Below, piece after piece: positions 17,349 to 25,299 of a stretch of 36,596 nt of DNA (the first letter of the stretch is position 1; each line of letters opens with the position of its first letter). A program made the position numbers and the translations under genes. Source of the stretch: Anaerolineales bacterium (lineage in GTDB: Bacteria; Chloroflexota; Anaerolineae; Anaerolineales; RBG-16-64-43); the NCBI GenBank assembly GCA_016932475.1, contig JAFGCU010000105.1:1-36596 (forward strand). Direction: 5' to 3'. The notes beneath the pieces are model-generated. The model made no database searches and had not been told where the DNA came from. It was given only the letters and a program-made list of their open reading frames with translations.

Positions 17349-18986
17349 ATGAGAAACATATCCAAGCATTTGTTCCTGGCGGTCGTGATCATGGCGCTGC
17401 TTCTCAGCGCCTGCGGCACAGCCACCACCGTCGCCCCGACGGTCGCGAAAGCAACGACCGCTCCCGACGTCGTTCAGCCGACGGCGGAGCCGACCGAAAT
17501 CCAGCCCGCCACCATCTCGATGTGGGCGGCGGGGCGGGTTTCCGAGGCGGATGATCCGCCGGCGGACTGGGTCGTCTACGACATCCTCGAGGAAAAGCTG
17601 AAGATCACGCTGGACCTCGTGGTGATGAAGGGCGGCAACGACGACATGAACCAGAAGATCAACACCGCCGCCGCCGCGAACGATCTTCCGGATCTCTTCT
17701 TCGTGAACCGCGATGCGTGGTACGCCCTCGTGGGGCAGGGCATGATCGCGCCGGTCGATGACCTGCTGCCGCTGATGCCGACCCGCACCGCGACCCACTA
17801 CAGCGATCCGAACCGCAACCGGCTCGTCACGATCGACGGCAAAATGTACGGCCTGCCGGACCCGGGCCAGATCCCGACCACCGATGGCCTGGTGATCCGC
17901 AAGGACTGGCTGGATAAGCTTGGCCTGGCGATGCCCAAGACCCTGGATGAACTGATCGAGGTCGCGCGGGCGTTCACCAACGACGATCCCGACGGCAACG
18001 GCAAGAACGACACCTACGGCTTCGGCGCGTATCCTGAAATGGCCGGGGTTCCGGAAAACGGGCTTGGCCGGCGCTTCGATTACATCATGGGAGCATTCGG
18101 TGTTTCCGGCATGTGGAATGTCACCCAGGATGGTTTCGGGATGAACGTCTACAATCCCGCCTTCCTGGATGCGCTGAAAGTCGTGCGGCAGATCAATGTC
18201 GAGGGTTTGATCACCCCCGATTGGCCGACCCTGAAGAAGGACGATTTCCGCGCCAACTGGAAGCAGGGCCAGTGGGGAATCATGCGCGAGAACTTCGCCG
18301 CCCTCTCCACCAAGTCCAACTACAAGGACTTTGACGCGAACAACCCCGAAGGCGAATGGGTTGTCCTTCCTCCGCCCACCGGACCGGCCGGACTGAGCTC
18401 GGAAGGCCTTTCCAATCAATCGGCGCGCATCTACGCCATATCTCAGAAGGCGATCGACGAGGGCAAAGGTGAGGCCATCGCCCGGTTCCTGGACTGGACC
18501 GCCGGTGACGAAGGCTACTACCTGCTGGGCTTCGGCGTGAAGGGCGAGAACTACAACCTGGACGCCAACGGCTACATCACCCTGGAAGGTATCGACCCGG
18601 CGAAAGCCTGGACCGCCAAGGAAATGCAGCCCTACACCCAGCTGGGAAATTTCGTCTACATCTTCACCGATGTGGAGCTGAAAGCCCGGTATCCGGAACA
18701 TCAGACGGCGAACGGCCGGACGATCAAACCGCTCGACTTCCTGGCCGGTTTCACCGCGCAAAACTGGACGGAGTGCACCGCTTCCGGGATCATCAATCCG
18801 CCCGATAACTGGGGCGATCTCCAGACACGGTACAACGAAGGTATCCAAGCATTCGTCCTGGATGTGGATAACGAGATCACCCAGGAAGCCTGGGACGCCT
18901 TCCTCGCGGATCTGAAGGGGCTGGGCACGGATGATTGGGTTGCCGACGCCCGGGACATACTGACAGGCGCCGGATACCTGAAGTAA
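17349..18986 (+). CDS. lplA: Extracellular solute-binding lipoprotein, LplA type
   Basis: Substrate-capturing lipoprotein of the importer, 545 residues. Seen: an n-region MRNISK, a hydrophobic core, and the lipobox LLSAC with acylated Cys22, followed by a Thr/Ala/Pro-rich tether (to about residue 55) and a two-lobe family 1 binding fold starting ISMWAAG. A PDGNGKNDTYGF segment resembles the calcium-binding-like loop common in LplA proteins. AGGAGG (17337-17342) lies six bases before the ATG. A 98-base gap separates it from lplC, and a strong hairpin follows it, an arrangement often used to raise binding-protein mRNA over that of the enzymes downstream. Ligand inferred as oligogalacturonide from context. 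Confidence 0.88.
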   Translation: MRNISKHLFLAVVIMALLLSACGTATTVAPTVAKATTAPDVVQPTAEPTEIQPATISMWAAGRVSEADDPPADWVVYDILEEKLKITLDLVVMKGGNDDMNQKINTAAAANDLPDLFFVNRDAWYALVGQGMIAPVDDLLPLMPTRTATHYSDPNRNRLVTIDGKMYGLPDPGQIPTTDGLVIRKDWLDKLGLAMPKTLDELIEVARAFTNDDPDGNGKNDTYGFGAYPEMAGVPENGLGRRFDYIMGAFGVSGMWNVTQDGFGMNVYNPAFLDALKVVRQINVEGLITPDWPTLKKDDFRANWKQGQWGIMRENFAALSTKSNYKDFDANNPEGEWVVLPPPTGPAGLSSEGLSNQSARIYAISQKAIDEGKGEAIARFLDWTAGDEGYYLLGFGVKGENYNLDANGYITLEGIDPAKAWTAKEMQPYTQLGNFVYIFTDVELKARYPEHQTANGRTIKPLDFLAGFTAQNWTECTASGIINPPDNWGDLQTRYNEGIQAFVLDVDNEITQEAWDAFLADLKGLGTDDWVADARDILTGAGYLK

Positions 18987-19013
18987 GAAAGCCGGCACGG
19001 ATTTCCTCATCTC

Positions 19014-19046
19014 GTACGTTGGGCGGCCTTGAGCCGCCCAACGTAC
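19014..19046 (+). other. Strong intercistronic hairpin after the binding-protein gene
   Basis: Perfect 14-bp arms GTACGTTGGGCGGC (19014-19027) and GCCGCCCAACGTAC (19033-19046) with a 5-base loop CTTGA. No T-run follows, so it looks more like an mRNA-stabilising or partial-termination structure between lplA and the GH4 gene than a full terminator. Confidence 0.65.
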
Positions 19047-19071
19047 AGATGGGGCGGGAGAATCGGACGGA

Positions 19072-20463
19072 ATGGCCGCCACGGAACTCAAGATCGCGTA
19101 CATCGGAGGAGGAAGCCGCGACTGGGCGCGCAAGCTGATGTTCGACCTTGCGCGGTGTCCGGATCTCTGCGGCCGGATCGCGCTCCACGATATCGACTCC
19201 GAATCCGCGCATCGGAACGAACAACTTGGAAACTGGCTCCAGGATCAGCCGGGCGTGGTTTCCCGATGGGCTTATGAGACGGTTCCCGTTCTGGACGAAG
19301 CGCTGCAAGGCGCGGATTTCGTGATCATCTCCATCCAGCCCGGCCCGCTGGAACTGATGGCGCAGGAAATCGCCATTGTGGAAGAATTCGGCATGTTTTT
19401 CCCGGTCGGCGATACGGCCGGCGCACCGGGATTGAACCGCGGACTCCGGTCCGCCGCGATCTACAAGGGGTTCGCCGAAACGATCGCGAGGATCTGCCCG
19501 CAGGCGTGGATCATCAACTACTCCAACCCGATGTCGATCTGCACCCGGACTCTGGCAAAGGTCGCCCCTGCGCTCAAGGTATTCGGGTGCTGCCATGAAG
19601 TTTTCAACACGCAAAAGATGCTCGCGGGGCTGGTCGGCCGTTATGGGGGGCTGGACCCCGCGCCCGATCGCCGCGAGCTGCACTGCAACGTCATGGGGAT
19701 CAACCATTTCACATGGATCGATCGCTGCGAGTACCAGGGTCGGGATGTGCTCGAACTGGTGCGGCATCACATCGCCCAACCCGGAACGGTCCGGCCGTTC
19801 ACCCGGGTGGAAGTGGAAAGCTGGAAGGACTGGTTCCGCAGCGCGGACCAGGTTAAATACGCGCTGCTGCCGCGTTTCGGCCTGCTGGCCGCAGCCGGCG
19901 ACCGCCATCTGGTGGAATTTCTGCCGGGGTTCACCCGTTCGATCGAAGGGCTCTTCCGCTGGGGCGTCATCCGCACTCCGGTTTCCTACCGGATCGAACG
20001 CTGGCGCGCCGCACCGGAAAAAACACGGGACTTGATGGAAGGCCGAACGCCGTTCCATCTCTTGGGAAGCGGAGAAGAGGGCGTGGAACAGATCAAGGCG
20101 CTGGCCGGATCGGGGGAACTGCATTCCAACGTCAACCTGCCCAATCGGGGGCAGATCGCGAATCTGCCCCTGGGCGCCGTTGTGGAAACCAATGCGCATT
20201 TCGGGCGCGACGAAGTCCGACCGCTTGCCGCGGGTTCGCTCCCGCCGGGTCTGGCGCCCCTGGTCGCCCGGCACGTCGCCAATCAGGAATTGATCATCGA
20301 CGCCGCGTTGAGCAATGATCCGGAACTGGCCTTCCAGGCCATGTTCATGGATCCGGCCAACATTCTGGATGTGGATGAAACCTGGAAAATGTTCCGCCGT
20401 TTGGCCGTTCTCAACCGGGTATACCTTCCGGGTTGGAAGCTCGCGGGTCCGGATGCCGGCTGA
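19072..20463 (+). CDS. GH4 alpha-galacturonidase, LplD-like
   Basis: NAD/metal-dependent GH4 glycosidase of 463 residues, close in layout to LplD-type alpha-galacturonidases and distinct from the GH4 at 5022. Seen: KIAYIGGGSRDWARKL (7-22), where the WA after the glycine motif is typical of the LplD/alpha branch; PVGDTAGAPG (111-120); NYSNPM; Cys174-His175 in FGCCHEVF; and Asn211-His212 in GINHFTW for metal and substrate. No signal peptide, hence cytoplasmic. Likely releases galacturonate from imported short oligogalacturonides. Its TGA overlaps the next ATG (20463) by one base. Alpha-glucuronidase or alpha-glucosidase activity is the alternative within this branch. Confidence 0.83.
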   Translation: MAATELKIAYIGGGSRDWARKLMFDLARCPDLCGRIALHDIDSESAHRNEQLGNWLQDQPGVVSRWAYETVPVLDEALQGADFVIISIQPGPLELMAQEIAIVEEFGMFFPVGDTAGAPGLNRGLRSAAIYKGFAETIARICPQAWIINYSNPMSICTRTLAKVAPALKVFGCCHEVFNTQKMLAGLVGRYGGLDPAPDRRELHCNVMGINHFTWIDRCEYQGRDVLELVRHHIAQPGTVRPFTRVEVESWKDWFRSADQVKYALLPRFGLLAAAGDRHLVEFLPGFTRSIEGLFRWGVIRTPVSYRIERWRAAPEKTRDLMEGRTPFHLLGSGEEGVEQIKALAGSGELHSNVNLPNRGQIANLPLGAVVETNAHFGRDEVRPLAAGSLPPGLAPLVARHVANQELIIDAALSNDPELAFQAMFMDPANILDVDETWKMFRRLAVLNRVYLPGWKLAGPDAG

Positions 20464-21647
20464 TGGGCGGGCAGGATAGGGAACCGTTGCGGGAGAATTC
20501 CGCGGAGATTATGGCAAACATGGTGAACGCCCCCTCCAGCGAGTGCTGGTCTGTCCGGATAACGAATTCCGTCCTGCGCCGGTTCTCCGCGGATCGGACG
20601 CGCTGGCATTACGAGGAGGGGCTGGTGGTGAAAGCCTTGGCGGATACCGCGGCCGTCACCGGGGATGACCGCCTGGACCGTTTCGTCCGCGATTGGGTGG
20701 ATTTGTGGGTGACGCCCGACGGGGATATCCGCACCTACCGGATGGAAGAGTTCAACCTGGATCAGGTCTCTCCGGGCCGGTTGCTGTTCCCCGTATTGCG
20801 GCAAACAGGCGAGCCGCGCTACCGCAAGGCTATCGAACGGCTGCGCGAACAACTCCGCCGCCAGCCGCGGACGAGGAGCGGCGGTTTCTGGCATAAGCAG
20901 ATTTATCCGCACCAGATGTGGCTGGACGGCATGTATATGGCCGGCCCGTTTTACGCCGAGTATGCGTCCCTGTTCGGCGACGGCGCGGCGTTTGATGACA
21001 TCGCCGCCCAGGTCGCGTTGATCGAAAAGCACACCCGGGATCCGAAGACCGGTCTTTTGTATCACGGCTGGGATGAAAGCCGGCAGCAGCGCTGGGCTTC
21101 CCCGGAATCCGGATGTTCGCCGAATTTCTGGGGGCGGGGGATGGGGTGGTTCGCTATGGCGATTGTGGATTTGCTGGATTATTTTCCGCCCGGCCACGGC
21201 GGACGATTGATCCTGGCTGAAATATTCCAACGAACCGCCGAGGCGGTTGCGCGCGTGCAGGATCCCGAATCCGGGATGTGGTTTCAAGTTCTCGACCAGG
21301 CCGGCATTCCGGGGAATTACCGGGAATCATCCGCCTCCGCCATGTTCGCGTACGCATTTGCAAAAGGAGTCCGCATAAATTTGCTGTCGTCCGAATATGA
21401 GACCGGCGCCCGCAAAGCATTCCGCGGCCTGGTGGAGCACCAGGTGAGGCGGGATACGGAAAGCGGATGGTCGCTGAACGGGATTTGCTCCGTCGCCGGG
21501 CTGGGCGGCGAGCCGTACCGGGATGGATCCTACCGGTATTACACGGAAGAGAAGGTGGCGACCAACGACCCGAAGGGCGTCGGCGCCTTCATTCTGGCCG
21601 CCCTGGAATTGGAAGCCGCGGACTCGCGCAAGCGCACGCAGGAGTGA
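20463..21647 (+). CDS. GH105 unsaturated (rhamno)galacturonyl hydrolase, YteR/YesR-like
   Basis: Removes the 4,5-unsaturated uronic acid from the non-reducing end of lyase-produced pectin or rhamnogalacturonan fragments. Seen: the (alpha/alpha)6-barrel signature HQMWLDGMYMAGPFYAEYA (about residues 150-168), with the Asp expected to be catalytic; RGMGWFAMAIVDLLDYFP; GNYRESSASAMFAYAFAKG; and a C-terminal ATNDPKGVGAFILAALE. Length is 394 residues, normal. No signal peptide, so cytoplasmic. The start overlaps the preceding stop (TGATG). Its presence implies that unsaturated oligomers reach the cell, although no polysaccharide lyase is encoded in this window. Confidence 0.87.
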   Translation: MGGQDREPLRENSAEIMANMVNAPSSECWSVRITNSVLRRFSADRTRWHYEEGLVVKALADTAAVTGDDRLDRFVRDWVDLWVTPDGDIRTYRMEEFNLDQVSPGRLLFPVLRQTGEPRYRKAIERLREQLRRQPRTRSGGFWHKQIYPHQMWLDGMYMAGPFYAEYASLFGDGAAFDDIAAQVALIEKHTRDPKTGLLYHGWDESRQQRWASPESGCSPNFWGRGMGWFAMAIVDLLDYFPPGHGGRLILAEIFQRTAEAVARVQDPESGMWFQVLDQAGIPGNYRESSASAMFAYAFAKGVRINLLSSEYETGARKAFRGLVEHQVRRDTESGWSLNGICSVAGLGGEPYRDGSYRYYTEEKVATNDPKGVGAFILAALELEAADSRKRTQE

Positions 21648-21650
21648 TGG

Positions 21651-23195
21651 ATGGGCCCGACGTCCGAGCCGATCATGCAAAAAACCTTCTTCAACGTCCG
21701 TGATTTCGGCGCTGTGGGCGACGGCCGGACGATGGAGACTCCGGCGCTGCAGGCCGCGATTGACACCTGCCGCGCCCAGGGCGGGGGGATTGTGTTCGTC
21801 CCGGCCGGGCAGTACCTGACCGGATCGCTTTTCCTGCGGGATGATATTCATCTTCAACTGGATTCCGGGGCGACTCTGCTGGGGAGTGAAAACCCCGGGG
21901 ATTATCCGGTCATCAGCCATCGCTGGGAGGGCGCGGAACAGGAGACATATGCGCCTTTGCTGATGGGACGGAATATAAAGAACATCACCGTCTCCGGCCG
22001 CGGACGGATCGACGGGCGGGGCGGCGTATGGTGGCAGCGGCATAAGGAAAAAACGCTAAAATATCCGCGGCCGCGGCTGGTCTCCTTCGCGGATTGCGAG
22101 CATGTGCTGATCGAAGGAGTCACCCTGGTCAATTCACCCAGCTGGACGATCAATCCGGTGCGCTGCACGGATCTGGCGGTGCGGGGGGTGACGATCGTCA
22201 ACCCCCCGGATTCTCCGAACACCGACGGGATCAATCCGGACAGCTGCCAGAACGTGCGCATCTCGGATTGTTACGTGAGCGCGGGCGACGACTGCATCAC
22301 GCTCAAGGCGGGCAACGAAGCGGAACAGCCGGAGAGGCGGGCGCCCTGCCGCGACATCACGATTGTCAACTGCACCCTGGCGCACGGGCACGGCGGGGTG
22401 GTGATCGGGAGCGAGATGAACGGCGGTGTGCAGAACGTGGTCATCGCCAATTGCGTGTTCACCGGCACCGACCGCGGCATCCGCCTGAAATCCCGCCGCG
22501 GGCGCGGCGGCACCGTCGAAGACATCCGCGCCAGCAACCTGATCATGACAGACGTGCTGTGCCCGTTCACCATGAATCTGTATTACGGATGCGGCGCCTG
22601 GGGCGATCCGGTCGTGTCCGACAAGCGCCCGCAGCCGTGCAACGAGGGCACTCCGCGCTTCCGCCGCATCCACCTGAGCCAGATCACCGCGCGCGGGGTG
22701 AAGTACACCGCCGGATTCTTCTACGGGCTGCCCGAGATGCCCGCCGAGGAAATTTCCCTGAGCGATGTTTCGATCAGCCTGGCGGCCGGGAACGAGGGCG
22801 GGTATCCGGAAATGGCCGACGGCCTGGAGCGGATGCAGCAGGCAGGGTTCTTCATCCGCAACGTCCGCGACCTGACTCTTGAGCATATCGAGGTCGACGG
22901 GCAATCCGGTCCGGCGTTCCGGCTGTTCGATATCGAAGGCGGGAGGATCGGCGCCTGCGGCACATCCACGCCGGATCCCCGGTCGCCGGTCCTGCACCTG
23001 AACAACGTATCCCATGCGCTCATAAACGCCTGCCGGACCGTCCCGGGCACGGATGTGTTTCTGCGCCTGGAGGGCGCGCACACCGGAAAAATCACGCTGG
23101 CCGGCAACGATCTGAGTCAGGCGCGGCAGGCGCTCGACGTGGCGGACGATGTCCCACCCGATGCGGTCGACCGGGATTCGCGCGGAGAAGGATGA
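21651..23195 (+). CDS. GH28 polygalacturonase, cytoplasmic exo-type
   Basis: Inverting hydrolase of alpha-1,4-galacturonan. The family's catalytic set is complete: Asp192 in SPNTDGI, Asp213-Asp214 in SAGDDCITLK, His246 in HGHGG, and Arg278/Lys280 in GIRLKSR. The N-terminal FNVRDFGAVGDG and PAGQYLTGSLFL match bacterial exo-polygalacturonases. Length is 514 residues. There is no signal peptide, so it probably trims imported oligogalacturonides to galacturonate rather than attacking pectin outside. ATG 21651 is three bases after the previous stop; Met9 (21675) is a reasonable alternative. Its TGA overlaps the next start as ATGA. Activity on rhamnogalacturonan is possible. Confidence 0.9.
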   Translation: MGPTSEPIMQKTFFNVRDFGAVGDGRTMETPALQAAIDTCRAQGGGIVFVPAGQYLTGSLFLRDDIHLQLDSGATLLGSENPGDYPVISHRWEGAEQETYAPLLMGRNIKNITVSGRGRIDGRGGVWWQRHKEKTLKYPRPRLVSFADCEHVLIEGVTLVNSPSWTINPVRCTDLAVRGVTIVNPPDSPNTDGINPDSCQNVRISDCYVSAGDDCITLKAGNEAEQPERRAPCRDITIVNCTLAHGHGGVVIGSEMNGGVQNVVIANCVFTGTDRGIRLKSRRGRGGTVEDIRASNLIMTDVLCPFTMNLYYGCGAWGDPVVSDKRPQPCNEGTPRFRRIHLSQITARGVKYTAGFFYGLPEMPAEEISLSDVSISLAAGNEGGYPEMADGLERMQQAGFFIRNVRDLTLEHIEVDGQSGPAFRLFDIEGGRIGACGTSTPDPRSPVLHLNNVSHALINACRTVPGTDVFLRLEGAHTGKITLAGNDLSQARQALDVADDVPPDAVDRDSRGEG

Positions 23196-24190
23196 CAATC
23201 CCTCCGTTCGCGCTGCAGCGTCATCTGGATGCGCTCTACGACGCCTGCCGGCGGCGGCCTATTCCGGCGGAACCGGATTCCCTGCGGGATGCCTTCCGAA
23301 ATATACTTGGGCTGGCCGGGAGGCGACTGCCGACCGTATCGGCCGAGATGCTTTCCGCGGTCGATCGGCCAAATCATACGGAAGAAAAAATCCGGCTCTC
23401 CGCCGGCGAGGATGTTTCCATCCCCGTTTTCGTATTGGTGCCCAAGTCGCGCCCGCCCTATAGGCCGGTCCTGGTTTTTCCGGGGCACGAGCCCGGGATC
23501 CAGTATTGCATCGGGAATTTCCCGGATCCGGAAACGGCGCAAATCCACCGGACGGCAAACGATAATTATGCCGAGCACCTGGCCGGATGCGGGTACCTTG
23601 TGGGGGCCGCCGAACAGCGCGGCCTGGGAGAGCGCTTGGCCGGGCAGGTTTCGGGAGGGGAACAAAAGCGCTCGTGCCGGGAACTTTCCTTCACCTACAT
23701 GATGGCGGGCCGGTCACTGATGGGGGAACGCTGCTGGGACGGCATGGTCGCCGCCTCGTACCTGCTCTCCCGTCCGGACGTTGCGCCGGGCGGATTGGGC
23801 GCAACCGGCCACTCCGGCGGAGGCGCCACGGCGCTTTGGCTTGCGGCGCTGGACGAGCGCATCCGGACGGTTGTGGTATCCGGATATTTCTGTTCCTTCC
23901 GGGAATCGATCCTGTCGATATCCCATTGCGAATGCAACTATATTCCGGGTATCCTGAATTTGTCGGAAATGGGCGGTCTGGCGGCGTTGATCGCCCCGCG
24001 GCCGTTGTGCATCGTGCATGGACGGCAGGATCCGATTTTTCCGTATTCCGGCACCGTCCGCGAATTTGAGACGGTTCGGCGGGCGTACGAACGGAGCGGC
24101 GCGCCGGAGGCGTGCCGTCTCGCGGACCATCCCGGCGGGCACGAATATCGGAACTCACTGAGCCAGGCTTGGCTGGATCGATGGATGTGA
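23192..24190 (+). CDS. Alpha/beta hydrolase, putative pectin-linked carbohydrate esterase
   Basis: Serine hydrolase of 332 residues with the alpha/beta-hydrolase fold, resembling the dienelactone hydrolase/acetyl-esterase group. Seen: nucleophile Ser208 in ATGHSGGG, acidic Asp280 in HGRQDPIFP, His317 in HPGGHEY, and an oxyanion-type VFPGHEPG near 95. No signal peptide. It overlaps the GH28 stop by four bases (ATGA), so it is translated with the pectinases and may remove acetyl or methyl groups from imported oligogalacturonides. That role is inferred from context; no specific carbohydrate-esterase family could be assigned by reading. Confidence 0.7.
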   Translation: MTIPPFALQRHLDALYDACRRRPIPAEPDSLRDAFRNILGLAGRRLPTVSAEMLSAVDRPNHTEEKIRLSAGEDVSIPVFVLVPKSRPPYRPVLVFPGHEPGIQYCIGNFPDPETAQIHRTANDNYAEHLAGCGYLVGAAEQRGLGERLAGQVSGGEQKRSCRELSFTYMMAGRSLMGERCWDGMVAASYLLSRPDVAPGGLGATGHSGGGATALWLAALDERIRTVVVSGYFCSFRESILSISHCECNYIPGILNLSEMGGLAALIAPRPLCIVHGRQDPIFPYSGTVREFETVRRAYERSGAPEACRLADHPGGHEYRNSLSQAWLDRWM

Positions 24191-24192
24191 TA

Positions 24193-24248
24193 CCTCACCC
24201 CCTACCCCCTCTTCCGGCGTCAGCCGGGAGAGGGGGTAGGGGGTGAGG
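24193..24248 (+). repeat. Perfect 20-bp inverted repeat ending at the kdgK ribosome binding site
   Basis: CCTCACCCCCTACCCCCTCT (24193-24212) is fully complementary to 24229-24248, with an inner CCGGC/GCCGG stem. The right arm runs into the AGGAGG (24246-24251) that serves the KDG kinase start at 24262, so the folded form would hide part of that site. A related element lies at 28189-28220. Confidence 0.85.
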
Positions 24249-24261
24249 AGGGAGTGCAATA

Positions 24262-25293
24262 ATGAAAATCGTCACTTTTGGTGAGATCATGCTGCGGCTT
24301 TCCCCGCCGGGCTATCAACGCTTCCGGCAGGCGCGTGCATTGGATGTCGTTTACGGCGGCGGGGAATCGAATGTGGCGGTTTCCCTGGCGGATTTCGGGG
24401 ATACGGCCGAGTTCGTGACCCGCCTGCCGCAAAACGATCTGGGCGAGGCATGCCTCGCCGCATTGCGCGCCCGCGGCGTGCAGACCGGCCATGTGGTGCG
24501 CGGCGGCGAGCGGCTCGGGATCTACTTTCTCGAGCACGGCGCCGCTCAGCGCGGCAGCAAGGTCATTTACGACCGGGCGGGCTCCAGCTTCGCCGGCATC
24601 CAGCCCGGCATGATCGATTGGCCGGCGGTGCTCGCCGACGCCGACTGGTTCCACTGGACCGGGATCACCCCCGCCGTCTCGCAAAGCGCCGCGGAAACCT
24701 GCCTCGAAGCCGTCAAGACCGCCGAGCGGCTGGGGAAAACCGTATCGTGCGACTTGAATTACCGGGCCAAACTTTGGAAGTGGGGCAAGCCGGCCGCCGA
24801 AGTGATGGCGGAACTTGTTTCCCATTGCGATCTCGCCGTGGGAAATGAAGAAGACGCCGAAAAGGTGTTCGGCATCCGCGCTCCGGAATCCGACGTCGCC
24901 GCCGGAAAAGTGGAGGCGGAAAAATACAAGTCCGTATGCGAGGCGCTGGTCAAGCGGTTCCCCAATCTGCACAAGGTGGCCGTCACCCTGCGCGGATCGC
25001 TTTCCGCCAGCCGCAACACCTGGTCCGGCGTGTTATGGACCAAAAGCGGATTCCACACCGCGCCGGTGTACGACATCCTTCCGATCGTCGACCGGGTGGG
25101 GGCGGGGGATGCGTTCAACGGAGGCCTGATCCACGGTTTGCGCGCCTACCCGGACGATCCGGACAAGGCGCTTCGCTTCGCCGTGGCCGCCTCGTGCCTC
25201 AAGCACAGCATCCCCGGGGATGCCAACGCGGTGACGGCGGCGGAAGTGGAGCAGCTGATGGCGGGCGATGCCTCCGGACGGGTGTCGCGGTAG
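24262..25293 (+). CDS. kdgK: 2-keto-3-deoxygluconate kinase (PfkB family)
   Basis: Phosphorylates 2-keto-3-deoxy-D-gluconate to KDPG with ATP. Seen: KdgK-type N-terminus VTFGEIMLRLSPPGYQRF, substrate-binding VYGGGESNVAVSLADFG (about 30-46), CDLNYRAKLW (KdgK signature, about 157-166), and the PfkB catalytic DRVGAGDAFNGGLIHGL (about 277-293) with the general-base Asp. Length is 343 residues. AGGAGG lies about ten bases upstream, partly inside the hairpin arm. The FAH-family gene starts six bases after the stop. It joins the KduD output to the aldolase at 26452. Confidence 0.92.
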   Translation: MKIVTFGEIMLRLSPPGYQRFRQARALDVVYGGGESNVAVSLADFGDTAEFVTRLPQNDLGEACLAALRARGVQTGHVVRGGERLGIYFLEHGAAQRGSKVIYDRAGSSFAGIQPGMIDWPAVLADADWFHWTGITPAVSQSAAETCLEAVKTAERLGKTVSCDLNYRAKLWKWGKPAAEVMAELVSHCDLAVGNEEDAEKVFGIRAPESDVAAGKVEAEKYKSVCEALVKRFPNLHKVAVTLRGSLSASRNTWSGVLWTKSGFHTAPVYDILPIVDRVGAGDAFNGGLIHGLRAYPDDPDKALRFAVAASCLKHSIPGDANAVTAAEVEQLMAGDASGRVSR

Positions 25294-25299
25294 ATCCCG

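Noticed and set aside
17322-19133. Open frame of about 600 codons on the - strand, antisense to lplA
   Set aside because: It mirrors the codon pattern of a GC-rich gene on the other strand. lplA has a lipobox, a ribosome binding site and family features, while the antisense product is Arg/His/Asp-rich with no motif.
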